Origin: Pseudonocardia oceani
GTDB taxonomy: Bacteria > Actinomycetota > Actinomycetes > Mycobacteriales > Pseudonocardiaceae
Assembly: GCF_019263585.2 (NCBI RefSeq)
Contig: NZ_JADQDF010000001.1
Span: forward strand, 5,466,501-5,530,500
Length of the DNA stretch: 64,000 nt
Direction: 5' to 3'
Below are positions 53,821 to 61,896 of the stretch, piece after piece. The notes below the pieces were generated by a model that worked only from the letters and a program-made list of their open reading frames with translations, ran no database searches and was not told the origin of the DNA. Position 1 is the first letter of the stretch. Each line of letters starts with the position of its first letter. The position numbers and the translations under genes were made by a program.

Positions 53821-56190
53821 ATGGATCATGCGAAGCGCCGGACGACGGACTACGACGAGTCGGACCTGCGCGTCGGCGAGCCCGAGGACTGGGCCGCCGG
53901 CGCCACCGGCGTCGCGGTCTCGATGAAGCGGTCGCTGGAGCGCATGGGTCCCTCGCGCACGGCCCGCACGCTGCTGAAGCTCAACCAGGCCGAGGGCTTC
54001 GACTGCATGAGCTGCGCGTGGCCCGACCCCGACCCGGGGCACCGGTCGGTCGCCGAGTTCTGCGAGAACGGCGCGAAGGCCGTGGCCGAGGAGGCCACCA
54101 CCGACCGGGCGACGCCGGACTTCTTCGCCCGCCACAGCATCGCCGAGCTCGACGCGCGCTCGGAGTACTGGCTCGGGCAGCAGGGCCGGATCACCCACCC
54201 GATGGTCAAGCGACCCGGCGACACGCACTACCGCGCGATCGACTGGGACGACGCCCTCGCCCTGGTCGGCGACGAGCTGCGCGCCCTGGGCAGCCCCGAC
54301 GAGGCCACGTTCTACACCTCCGGCCGGGCGTCGAACGAGGTCGCGTTCGCCTACCAGCTCTTCGCGCGCGCCTACGGTACGAACAACCTGCCGGACTGCT
54401 CGAACATGTGCCACGAGTCGACGTCGATCGCGCTGCAGGAGTCGATCGGGATCGGCAAGGCCAGCGTCGTGATGAGTGACCTGGAGAACGCCGAGCTGAT
54501 CGTCATCGCCGGGCAGAACCCGGGCACGAACCACCCGCGGATGCTCACCCACCTCGAGATGGCCAAGGACCGCGGCGCCAAGATCCTGACGATCAACCCG
54601 CTGCGCGAGGCCGGGCTCACCCGCTTCAAGAACCCGCAGCGGCCCAAGGGCGTCGTCGGTCCGGGCACGGCGCTGTCGGACCTGCACCTGCCGATCCGCG
54701 TCAACGGCGACCTCGCGCTGTTCCAGGCGATGGGCGCGCTGCTCGTCGAGTGGGACGCGCTGGACCACGACTTCATCGAGCGCCACACCACCGGCTTCGA
54801 CGCGTGGAAGGCCCACGTGGCCGACATCGACTGGTCCGACGTCGTCGCGTCGACGGGCCTGACGCGCGAGCAGATCACCGAGGCCGCGCAGATGCTGCGC
54901 GACTCCGGCTCCACCGTGTTCTGCTGGGCGATGGGCATCACCCAGCACCGCAACGGCGTCGCGACGATCAAGGAGATCACCAACCTGGCGCTGGCCCAGG
55001 GCGGCATCGGACGGCCCGGTGCCGGGCTGTTCCCCGTCCGCGGGCACTCCAACGTGCAGGGCGACCGCACGATGGGCATCTGGGAGCGGGTGCCCGACTC
55101 GTTCCTCGACGCGATCCAGGAGGAGTTCGGCTTCGACCCGCCGCGCGAGCACGGGCTCGACACCGTGGACTCGGTGCGGGCGATGCGCGACGGGAAGGTC
55201 CGCGTGTTCGTCGGGCTGGGCGGCAACTTCGCCCAGGCGACGCCCGACACCGACGTCACCGCGGCCGCGCTGCGCTCCACGAGCCTCACCGTCCAGATCT
55301 CCACCAAGATCAACCGCAGCCATCTGGTGTGCGGGGAGACCGCGCTGATCCTGCCCACCCTCGGCCGAACCGAGAAGGACGTGCAGGCCGGCGGGCCGCA
55401 GTGGATCTCGGTCGAGGACTCGACGTGCTCGGTGCACTCCTCGCGCGGCCCGCTGCCGCCGGCGAGCCCGCACCTGCGCTCGGAGGTCGCGATCATCACC
55501 GGCATCGCGGAGGCGACGATCGGCGACCGCCACGGCATCGACTGGGCCGCCATGCGCCGCGACTACAGCCGCATCCGCGAGCACATCGCGCGGGTCGTGC
55601 CGGGCTGCGAGAGCTACGAGGTCAACGCCCGGCGTCCCGGCGGGTTCGTCCTGCCGCACCCCCCGCGCGACACCCGGACGTTCCCGACCGAGTCCGGGTC
55701 GGCGGAGTTCGCCGTGTCGCCGGTGGAGGTGCTGCACGTCCCCGACGGGCACCTGCTGCTGCAGACGCTGCGCAGCCACGACCAGTTCAACACCACGATC
55801 TACGGGCTGTCCGACCGCTACCGCGGCATCGAGGACGGGCGGCGCGTCGTGTTCCTGCACCGCGAGGACATCGCCGCCCTCGGCTTCGACGACGGCGACC
55901 ACGTCGACCTCACCACCCGCTGGGACGACGACGACGTCGAGCGCTGCGCCCGCGACTTCCGGATCGTCGCCTACGACACCCCGCGCGGCACGGCGGCGGC
56001 CTACTACCCGGAGACCAACCCGCTCGTGCCGCTCGACCACACCGCCGAGGGCAGCCACCAGCCCGCGTCCAAGTCGGTGATCATCTCGCTCGCCCGCTCG
56101 GCGGGCCCCGCCGGCGGCACCGGCCGGCAGGAGGGCGTGTCCGACGACGCGGGGGAGAAGGACCACCCGCAGCCGAAGCACCTGTCCTGA
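53821..56190 (+). CDS. FdhF/YdeP-like molybdopterin oxidoreductase
   Basis: 789 residues. M-S-C-A-W-P-D-P (about 63) marks the FdhF/YdeP group that lacks the iron-sulfur N-terminal Cys set of formate dehydrogenase H. Later motifs T-S-G-R-A-S-N-E-V-A (about 161), S-N-M-C-H-E-S-T (about 197), G-Q-N-P-G-T-N-H-P (about 231) and the C-terminal molybdopterin-binding domain with R-S-H-D-Q-F-N-T-T-I-Y-G (about 653) place it in the molybdopterin oxidoreductase family. Related E. coli YdeP takes part in acid resistance; substrate unknown. The hairpin AGCGGG-TAGT-CCCGCT ends 2 bases before the ATG, and there is no clear ribosome site, so initiation may be structured. Confidence 0.88.
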   Translation: MDHAKRRTTDYDESDLRVGEPEDWAAGATGVAVSMKRSLERMGPSRTARTLLKLNQAEGFDCMSCAWPDPDPGHRSVAEFCENGAKAVAEEATTDRATPDFFARHSIAELDARSEYWLGQQGRITHPMVKRPGDTHYRAIDWDDALALVGDELRALGSPDEATFYTSGRASNEVAFAYQLFARAYGTNNLPDCSNMCHESTSIALQESIGIGKASVVMSDLENAELIVIAGQNPGTNHPRMLTHLEMAKDRGAKILTINPLREAGLTRFKNPQRPKGVVGPGTALSDLHLPIRVNGDLALFQAMGALLVEWDALDHDFIERHTTGFDAWKAHVADIDWSDVVASTGLTREQITEAAQMLRDSGSTVFCWAMGITQHRNGVATIKEITNLALAQGGIGRPGAGLFPVRGHSNVQGDRTMGIWERVPDSFLDAIQEEFGFDPPREHGLDTVDSVRAMRDGKVRVFVGLGGNFAQATPDTDVTAAALRSTSLTVQISTKINRSHLVCGETALILPTLGRTEKDVQAGGPQWISVEDSTCSVHSSRGPLPPASPHLRSEVAIITGIAEATIGDRHGIDWAAMRRDYSRIREHIARVVPGCESYEVNARRPGGFVLPHPPRDTRTFPTESGSAEFAVSPVEVLHVPDGHLLLQTLRSHDQFNTTIYGLSDRYRGIEDGRRVVFLHREDIAALGFDDGDHVDLTTRWDDDDVERCARDFRIVAYDTPRGTAAAYYPETNPLVPLDHTAEGSHQPASKSVIISLARSAGPAGGTGRQEGVSDDAGEKDHPQPKHLS

Positions 56191-56239
56191 CGTCACGGAC
56201 CCGCCGGCGGGGTCCCGCCAACGCCTCCCCGGCGTCGGT

Positions 56240-56410
56240 CGGGCCCAGGGCGGTGACGGCCGCCGCGTCGATCACGGAGAGCTCGACCGGCACGCCGTCA
56301 GGGGCCCGCAGGTCGAGGTGGTGGCCCGACCCGGAGTCGGGGACGAGCGAGCAGGGCAGCCCGAACTCCGTCAGGCGGCGGTGCCGGTCGTGCAGGGCGC
56401 CGACGAGCCG
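56240..56410 (-). pseudogene. VOC-family fragment
   Basis: Reading leftward: H-D-R-H-R-R-L-T-E-F-G-L-P-C-S, D-S-G-S-G-H-H-L-D-L-R-A-P-D-G-V-P-V-E-L-S. This is the last half of a glyoxalase-like domain, ending at the metal-binding Glu strand. No beginning of the gene is present; it abuts the LuxR fragment on the opposite strand. Confidence 0.55.
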
Positions 56411-56499
56411 AACACCCCGATCCAGAAGCTGTGCGCCGGCCGGCTCGGCGCGCTGCTCGGGCGGCCCGGGCAGGCGCGGGCGCACCCGCAGGCCGCGCT

Positions 56500-56697
56500 G
56501 CGGGCCGCCGCCCGGCCCGCTGTCGCCGCGGGAGTTCGGAGATCGCCACGCTCGTGGCCGAGGGGCTCGGCAACCGCGCCATCGCGCAGCGCCTGACGCT
56601 CCCGGAGCGGACCGTCGAGAACCGCGTCAGCCAGATCATGCGCAAGCTCGACCGCCCGTTGCGGGTCGCGGTCGCGGCGTGGGTGCGCGAGCGGTGA
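56500..56697 (+). pseudogene. LuxR HTH fragment with a 1-bp insertion
   Basis: A LuxR DNA-binding domain is split between two frames. L-S-P-R-E-F is in one frame; E-I-A-T-L-V-A-E-G-L-G-N-R-A-I-A and T-V-E-N-R-V-S-Q-I-M-R-K-L are in the next. Removing one G near 56538 restores the whole motif. The receiver or sensor part is not recognisable upstream, so this is an old fragment that also carries a frameshift. Confidence 0.65.
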
Positions 56698-56743
56698 GCG
56701 GGCGCAGCGTTACCCGGCGTAGTTCTCCGGGCATACGGACCCC

Positions 56744-57259
56744 ATGAACGGCATCGACGTCCTGACCGACGGGTTCTCGCGCCTGCGCGAGAGCGCGCAC
56801 GCCGCCGTGGCGGACCTGACCCCCGACCAGCTCGCGTGGCGCGCCGACCCCGAGGCCAACACCGTCGCCTGGCTGCTCTGGCACCTGGCCCGCGTGCAGG
56901 ACGACCACGTGGCGGGCCTCGCCGGGAGCCCGCAGGTGTGGACGCGCGACGGGTGGTCGGAGCGGTTCGCGCTCCCGTTCGACGACGCCGAGATCGGCTA
57001 CGGCCAGGATACGGACGCCGTCGCCGCGGTGCGCCCCGGCTCGGTCGACCTGCTCACCGGTTACCTCGACGCCGTCCTCGACCGCACCGGTGAGTACCTG
57101 CGCACGCTGGGCGAGACCGACCTCGACCACGTCGTCGACGCCGACTGGGACCCGCCCGTCACGGTCGGGGTGCGGCTGGTGAGCGTGCTCGACGACGACC
57201 TGCAGCACGTGGGCCAGGCCGCACTGCTTCGCGGTATCGCGCGACGGATGGCAGGCTGA
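56744..57259 (+). CDS. DinB family protein (DUF664-type)
   Basis: 171 residues, four-helix bundle. N-A-W-L-L-W-H-L-A-R-V-Q-D-D-H-V (about 44, as A-N-T-V-A-W-L-L-W-H) has the first metal His; D-D-L-Q-H-V-G-Q-A (about 153) the last one. These proteins include mycothiol-dependent enzymes such as maleylpyruvate isomerase, and many of unknown role. A mycothiol link would let it serve the gentisate pathway 40 kb away, but that is speculative. One base separates its stop from the idi GTG, so the two are probably co-translated. Confidence 0.85.
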   Translation: MNGIDVLTDGFSRLRESAHAAVADLTPDQLAWRADPEANTVAWLLWHLARVQDDHVAGLAGSPQVWTRDGWSERFALPFDDAEIGYGQDTDAVAAVRPGSVDLLTGYLDAVLDRTGEYLRTLGETDLDHVVDADWDPPVTVGVRLVSVLDDDLQHVGQAALLRGIARRMAG

Positions 57260-57260
57260 C

Positions 57261-57806
57261 GTGGTGCCCACTCCCGAACAGGTCGTGCTCGTCGACGACG
57301 CGGGGCGCCCGGTGGGCGTCGCCGAGAAGGCCACCGTGCACGGCCGCCAGACCCCCCGCCACCTGGCGTTCTCCTGCTACGGCTTCGACGCGGCCGGCCG
57401 CGTGCTGGTCACGCGCCGCGCCCGCGGCAAGCGCGCGTTCCCCCTGGTCTGGACCGGAACCTGCTGCGGTCACCCGGCGCCGGGGGAGGACATGGCCGAC
57501 GCCGTGCACCGCCGCCTGGAGCACGAGCTCGGCCTCCGCGCCCACGACCTGGGACTGGTGCTGCCCGACTTCTCCTACCGCGCGTCGGACGTCAACGGGG
57601 TGGAGGAGCACGAGTTCTGCCCCGTGTTCGTCTGCTCGCTCGACGGCGACCCCGAGCCCCGGCCCGACGAGGTCGAGACCTGGGAGTGGTGGGGCTGGGA
57701 GCGGTTCCTCGACGCCGCCGCGGGCGGGGAGCTCTCGCCGTGGGCGACGCTGCAGGCTCCGCTGCTGGCGGAGACGGTCGACCCGCGGACGCGGCGGACG
57801 GGCTGA
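57261..57806 (+). CDS. idi: isopentenyl-diphosphate delta-isomerase
   Basis: 181 residues, Nudix fold type I IPP isomerase: interconverts isopentenyl and dimethylallyl diphosphate. Conserved active-site segments: H-L-A-F-S-C-Y-G-F (about 34), W-T-G-T-C-C-G-H-P (catalytic Cys about 69), R-R-L-E-H-E-L-G (Nudix helix, about 84) and E-E-H-E-F-C-P-V-F (metal-binding Glu and catalytic Glu, about 114), then W-E-W-W-G-W. Length normal. GTG start one base after the DinB stop. No carotenoid genes are nearby. Confidence 0.93.
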   Translation: MVPTPEQVVLVDDAGRPVGVAEKATVHGRQTPRHLAFSCYGFDAAGRVLVTRRARGKRAFPLVWTGTCCGHPAPGEDMADAVHRRLEHELGLRAHDLGLVLPDFSYRASDVNGVEEHEFCPVFVCSLDGDPEPRPDEVETWEWWGWERFLDAAAGGELSPWATLQAPLLAETVDPRTRRTG

Positions 57807-58507
57807 CCGCAAGCCGGGCGGCCTTCCTGAGATCGTCCCCGGCGAGCGGCGCAAATCGGCTGGGCCGGCCGGATCACCCGTTCGAGCCGCTGGTGAGCGG
57901 TGATCGCCGGGAGTGCGACGTGGCGGCCCCAGCCGCGAGTGTGGCGCGACGGTCCTGAGCTGATCCCCGCCGGCCGCCGGCCGCCGGCCGCGGCGGTCAT
58001 CGGGCGGCGGCGATCAGGGGCCGTCCCGCGCGAGTTCCCGTCTGCCGCGCGCGTTTCCGGCTCCCGCGCGGCACACGCCACGTTCCCGGCGATCTCAGGC
58101 CGTCGGACCCACCCGACCACCGGCTCCCGACCCCATTCCCCCACAAACAGCGCGCCGATCCTCCACGCATGGTGATTCCGAGCCGTCAACGCCCTTTTCG
58201 GGGTCGTTCGGAGCGGGCGACGGGTGATGCCCGTTCGGGGGGTCGATCACGGTGGGTAGTTCCAGGATCCGATGTTCGGACGATCGGGTGATGTGATCTT
58301 GCTCAGAGTGACGGTAACGCGGTGACCTGGGGGGAACTCCGGAGGTGCGGACGCCCGAAAAAGAGCAATATCCTCACGTCGAGTATTTGTGGTCATCCGA
58401 TAGTGGTAGTTGATAGGGGTGCTGCGGGTGAATCCGGATAGCGTTCTCCATGTCAGCGAGGCTCCCCCTCACAGGCTGGCATTCGGATCACCAGAAGGAG
58501 AAGTACT
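57807..58507. other. 701-bp intergenic region with repeats and an AT-richer leader
   Basis: No coding signal in either strand. 57968-57995 is a simple GCCGGCCGCCGGCCGC-type repeat. 58018-58090 carries a short repeat shared with the decay zone at 34468. From about 58170 the DNA becomes unusually AT-rich (for example AAAAAGAGCAATATCC and GATAGTGGTAGTTGATAG), indicating promoter and long leader for the secreted-protein gene. Confidence 0.55.
58020..58040. repeat. dispersed intergenic repeat (copy 2)
   Basis: GCCGTCCCGCGCGAGTTCCC here matches GCCGTCCCGCGCGCGTTCCC at 34468-34487 with one difference; both are followed by CTCCCGCG within 30 bases and by more CGCGCGGGA-like pieces. Confidence 0.6.
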
Positions 58508-58858
58508 GTGCTGAAGAAGGCTGGCATCCTGGTCGCCGCAACCGCCGCGGGTCTGCTCGCGGTGAGCCCGCTCGCCTTCGCCGGCGACAAGGGCGGCTGG
58601 GACGGACACGGGGACAACGACGGTGACCGCCAGGTCAACCGCGTCGACAACGACCGCGACAGCGCCCAGACCGGCCTCGTCAACGTGGGCGACGTCAACG
58701 CCCTCAACGACGTCAACGTCTGCCCGGCCATCCCCGTCGCCGCGGGCATCGGCAACATCCTCGGCATCCTGGGCACCGGCGCAGCCGACGCCGACGCCGA
58801 CGGTGCCGCCGCGTGCGTGAACGACGACAGCGTGAACCAGGCGAACTTCGACGACTGA
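58508..58858 (+). CDS. small secreted Asp/Asn-rich protein
   Basis: 116 residues. Signal peptide: K-K-A-G-I-L-V-A-A-T-A-A-G-L-L-A-V-S-P with cleavage after A-F-A-G, about residue 24. The mature part is acidic (D-K-G-G-W-D-G-H-G-D-N-D-G-D), then N-V-G-D-V-N-A-L-N-D-V-N-V-C-P-A-I-P-V and a second Cys in A-A-A-C-V-N-D-D. Two Cys could form one disulfide. The K-K-A-G start, the small mature part and the V-N-x-x-N pattern recall actinomycete surface proteins such as rodlins, but no confident family match. GTG start with GAAGGAG 8 bases upstream. A palindrome and a terminator follow directly. Confidence 0.82.
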   Translation: MLKKAGILVAATAAGLLAVSPLAFAGDKGGWDGHGDNDGDRQVNRVDNDRDSAQTGLVNVGDVNALNDVNVCPAIPVAAGIGNILGILGTGAADADADGAAACVNDDSVNQANFDD

Positions 58859-58867
58859 TCGTCGCGC

Positions 58868-58885
58868 CGGGGACAGCTGTCCCCG
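58868..58885. repeat. 18-bp perfect palindrome after the secreted-protein gene
   Basis: CGGGGACAGCTGTCCCCG is its own reverse complement and begins 9 bases after the stop codon. In RNA it would be a tight loop-poor hairpin in the 3' untranslated region, upstream of the terminator. Confidence 0.75.
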
Positions 58886-58906
58886 TAGTTCGACCGGGGA
58901 GCCCGT

Positions 58907-58943
58907 GCCGGGCCGCGATTCCGCGGCCCGGCTCGGGTGTTTT
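58907..58943 (+). terminator. Rho-independent-like terminator
   Basis: GCCGGGCCGCG, loop ATTC, CGCGGCCCGGC (perfect 11-bp stem) followed by a short T-run (TGTTTTCG). It closes the secreted-protein transcript and separates it from the flavin reductase. Confidence 0.75.
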
Positions 58944-59013
58944 CGCGTTCGGCACGGTCCGCGCCGGACGTGACGGATGACCGTCACACCTCCCCCGAAC
59001 CGGGCGCCGTGGT

Positions 59014-59019
59014 TAGGCT
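59014..59019 (+). promoter_or_regulatory. -10 element TAGGCT, leaderless start
   Basis: TAGGCT, then six bases, then the ATG of the flavin reductase. No ribosome site is present. Confidence 0.5.
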
Positions 59020-59025
59020 CGACCC

Positions 59026-59532
59026 ATGAGTGCGCCTCCGGGACCGGTCTCGCCCGCGGTCATGCGTGACGTGCTCGGGCACTTCGTGTCCGGGATCGTC
59101 GTGATCACCGCCGCAGGACCGGACGGTCCGCTGGGCTTCACGTGCCAGTCCTTCTCGTCGCTGTCGCTGGAGCCGCCGCTGGTGAGCTTCGCGCCGTCGC
59201 GCACGTCGACGACGTGGCCGCGCATCCGCGAGGTCGGCGCGTTCTGCATCAACGTCCTCGCCGCCGACCACCAGGAGATCTCGGCCGGGTTCGCGCGGTC
59301 GGGCACCGACAAGTTCGCGGGCGTCGCCTGGCGGCCGGGCCCGTCGGGGGCTCCGCTGCTCGAGGGCGTCAGCGCCTGGGTCGACTGCACCCTGTGGGGC
59401 GAGCACGACGGCGGCGACCACACCATCGCGATCGGGCACGTCCAGGACCTGGGCGCCGACGCCGCCCGTCTGCCGCTGCTGTTCTACCGCGGGCGCTACG
59501 GCGTCACGGCCGACCCGGGCGACCTCGGCTGA
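59026..59532 (+). CDS. flavin reductase family protein
   Basis: 168 residues, FMN-binding split barrel. F-V-S-G-I-V-V-I-T-A (about 20), C-Q-S-F-S-S-L-S-L-E-P-P-L-V-S-F (about 40), F-C-I-N-V-L (about 69), and near the end F-Y-R-G-R-Y-G (about 155). These are typical of NADH:flavin reductases that supply reduced flavin to two-component monooxygenases (HsaB/HpaC type). No oxygenase component is adjacent, so it may serve another locus. Leaderless. Confidence 0.9.
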   Translation: MSAPPGPVSPAVMRDVLGHFVSGIVVITAAGPDGPLGFTCQSFSSLSLEPPLVSFAPSRTSTTWPRIREVGAFCINVLAADHQEISAGFARSGTDKFAGVAWRPGPSGAPLLEGVSAWVDCTLWGEHDGGDHTIAIGHVQDLGADAARLPLLFYRGRYGVTADPGDLG

Positions 59533-59646
59533 GGCTCGTCGCCGCTGGCCGGACCCCGATCGTCGCACGGTGGAGTGAACTCCAGTTCGGCTCGGCGCGG
59601 CGTGTGTCGCCGGTGCCGCCGGGGGAGTAGACATGTCGTCGACCGG

Positions 59647-59681
59647 CGCCGCCCGTGCTCAGGGGAGCCCGACGGGCGGCG
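59647..59681. terminator. hairpin between convergent genes
   Basis: CGCCGCCCGT (59647-59656) and ACGGGCGGCG (59672-59681) are exact complements with a 15-base loop. It lies in the 164-bp gap between the flavin reductase and the convergent aldo/keto reductase, and could terminate both. A second small dyad TGGAGT-GA-ACTCCA is at 59571-59584. Confidence 0.55.
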
Positions 59682-59696
59682 TCGGTCAGATTCCTC

Positions 59697-60662
59697 TCAG
59701 CTCCACGACCGCGCCGAGCGGGCCGCCCAGTAGGCGGCGGGTTCCTCGGCCGGCACGTCCAGCACGTCACCCGGGACGGCCACGGCGGCCGCGTTGCTCG
59801 CCACCTGCGCCGCGTCGACGGCCCCCGAGAGCACCAGCCCGGCCCACGGCTGCGCGAGCGCCGCGGCGAGGGCCAGCCGGTCCAGCGGGATCCCGGCCCG
59901 CTCCGCCAGCGCGACGGCCCGCGGGTCGGCGTCGGGCGTGGGCGCGAGCCGGCCGTTGGCCACCGGCTCCTTGACGATCACCAGCGCGCCGGCCGCGTGC
60001 GCCTCGGCGAGCGCCGGCCCGGCCGAGGGCTCCAGGACGTTCCACGTCGACTGGACCGAGGTGAACAGCGGCTCCCCGTCGACGACGACCTCCAGCGCGC
60101 GGCGCACCGCGTCGGCCTGGGCGGGTCCGGAGGTCGAGATCCCGACGCGCACCCCCTGCTCGCGCAGCCCGGCCAGCGCACGGTGCAGCGGCGCGTCGTC
60201 GAGCACTCCGGTCTCGAGCGTGGCCGAGTGGACGTGGTAGATCGCGGGGACGCCGAGCGTCGCCCGGGTCTGGGCCCACTGCTCGGAGAACGCCGCGAGC
60301 GAGTGGTCCTTGACCTCGTGCACGTCGGCGTCGAGGCGCCACCCGCCGACGTAGCGGTAGCCCCACTTCGACCCCACGCGCACCGGACGGTCGGGGTGCG
60401 CGGCGCGCCAGGAGGCCACGAACTCCTCCGCGCGGCCGTAGGACCGGGCGACGTCGACGTAGCGGACGCCCGCCGCCCACGCCGCGTCGAGCACGGCGTG
60501 GGTGCGGGCGCGCAGGGCGTTGACATCGCGGTGGCCGCCGAGGTCGGACGCGCGCCCGGACGTGATGTACGCCGGACGCGCGACCGCCGCGAGGCCGATA
60601 CCCAGGCGGTCGGTGCCCAGGCGGTCGGCGTCGCGGCGGTCGGTGTCGATCGGCGTGCTCAG
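59697..60662 (-). CDS. aldo/keto reductase
   Basis: 321 residues if translation begins at a CTG that overlaps the TGA of the sigma factor (CTGA). [13 protein letters not shown] (catalytic Asp and Tyr, about 70), V-G-S-K-W-G-Y (Lys, about 97), Y-H-V-H-S-A (His, about 140), and a late [11 protein letters not shown] (cofactor loop, about 285). No ATG, GTG or TTG lies in frame between the sigma stop and the conserved start of the fold; an in-frame start further upstream would be deep inside the sigma gene. Probably an operon with the sigma factor. Confidence 0.85.
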   Translation of the reverse strand: MSTPIDTDRRDADRLGTDRLGIGLAAVARPAYITSGRASDLGGHRDVNALRARTHAVLDAAWAAGVRYVDVARSYGRAEEFVASWRAAHPDRPVRVGSKWGYRYVGGWRLDADVHEVKDHSLAAFSEQWAQTRATLGVPAIYHVHSATLETGVLDDAPLHRALAGLREQGVRVGISTSGPAQADAVRRALEVVVDGEPLFTSVQSTWNVLEPSAGPALAEAHAAGALVIVKEPVANGRLAPTPDADPRAVALAERAGIPLDRLALAAALAQPWAGLVLSGAVDAAQVASNAAAVAVPGDVLDVPAEEPAAYWAARSARSWS

Positions 60663-61741
60663 CTGGCGTAGGCCCGCAGGCGGTCGGCGCGCTCGCCGAT
60701 GCGCAGCTTGGCCATGACCTCGCGCTCGATCTGGCGGACGCGCTCGCGGGAGAGCCCGAAGCGGCGGCCGATCTGGTCGAGCGTGCGCGGCTGGCCGTCG
60801 TCGAGGCCGTAGCGCATGCGGATGACGTGCTGCTCGCGGTCCTCCAGTGTGGAGAGCACGCGCCGCAGGTCGTCGTGCAGCAGGTGCGAGATCACCGTGG
60901 TCTCGGCGTCGGTGGCCTCGCCGTCCTCGATGAAGTCGCCCAGCGGCGCCTCCTCGTCGGACCCCACCGGCATGTCCAGGCTCACCGGGTCGCGCGCGTG
61001 GTCGAGCAGGTCGGCGATCTTGCCCTCGGGGATGCCGGACTCCTCGGCCAGCTCCTCGTGGGTGGCGTCGCGGCCCAGCTTCTGGTGCAGGTCGCGCTTG
61101 ATGCGCGCCAGCTTGTTGACCTGCTCGACGAGGTGCACGGGCAGCCGGATCGTGCGGGCCTGGTCGGCCATGCCGCGCGTGATCGCCTGCCGGATCCACC
61201 AGGTGGCGTAGGTCGAGAACTTGAAGCCCTTGGCGTAGTCGAACTTCTCGACCGCGCGGATCAGGCCGAGGTTGCCCTCCTGGATGAGGTCGAGCAGCGG
61301 CATCCCGCGGCCGGTGTAGCGCTTGGCCAGCGAGACGACCAGCCGCAGGTTGGCCTCGAGCAGGTGGTTGCGGGCGCGCTCACCGTCGCGCACGATCGCG
61401 CGCAGGTCGGCGGCGTACTGCTTCTCCAGCGGCTCCTCGGCGGTGTCGAGCACGTGCTTGGCGAACACGCCGGCCTCGATGCGCTTGGCCAGGTCGACCT
61501 CCTGCGCCGCGGTGAGCAGCGCGGTCTTGCCGATGCCGTTGAGGTAGACGCGGACCAGGTCGGCCGCCGGGCTCTGCGCGTCGAGGTCCTCGGCGGACAT
61601 CTCGGGGCGCTCCCCGGGCGCGGCCGAGGCGAACACCGATGCCACCGGCTCGGCGGAGTCGTCGACGGTGCGGGAGCCGGTACGCTGGCTCGGGACGGTG
61701 CGGCCGGCGGTGGCCGGGCGGGCCTTGGTGGGCGCTGTCAT
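60659..61741 (-). CDS. sigB: RNA polymerase sigma factor, SigB-like (group 1/2 sigma-70)
   Basis: 360 residues. Region 1.2/2 starts V-R-V-Y-L-N-G-I-G; region 2 has [47 protein letters not shown]; region 4 has [12 protein letters not shown]. No long acidic N-terminal region of a principal sigma factor, so a SigB-type general or stationary-phase sigma is likelier than the housekeeping SigA. ATG chosen because GGGAGGAAG lies 7 bases upstream; an alternate start 66 bp earlier lacks a ribosome site. Confidence 0.92.
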   Translation of the reverse strand: MTAPTKARPATAGRTVPSQRTGSRTVDDSAEPVASVFASAAPGERPEMSAEDLDAQSPAADLVRVYLNGIGKTALLTAAQEVDLAKRIEAGVFAKHVLDTAEEPLEKQYAADLRAIVRDGERARNHLLEANLRLVVSLAKRYTGRGMPLLDLIQEGNLGLIRAVEKFDYAKGFKFSTYATWWIRQAITRGMADQARTIRLPVHLVEQVNKLARIKRDLHQKLGRDATHEELAEESGIPEGKIADLLDHARDPVSLDMPVGSDEEAPLGDFIEDGEATDAETTVISHLLHDDLRRVLSTLEDREQHVIRMRYGLDDGQPRTLDQIGRRFGLSRERVRQIEREVMAKLRIGERADRLRAYAS

Positions 61742-61896
61742 GGTGTCTTCCTCCCCTGCGCGGCCCGGGCGAAACGGATCTGTGGTCCGTCGTCGCCGGG
61801 CTCTCACGCAGTTGAACGCGCCCGTGCCGGGAATCGTTCCCGACTCCGGGCGCGCTCTCGTGCACCCTCAGCGCATCCTCAGCGATGCGGCCCCGG

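Noticed and set aside
57961-58000. GCCGGCC-type repeats as a possible CRISPR or origin
   Set aside because: Units are 7-8 bases with no spacers and no DnaA-box-like sequence; it is a simple GC repeat.
59633-59974. A 113-codon plus-strand frame after the flavin reductase
   Set aside because: Pro/Arg/Ala low-complexity sequence, overlapping the convergent aldo/keto reductase; no protein signal.
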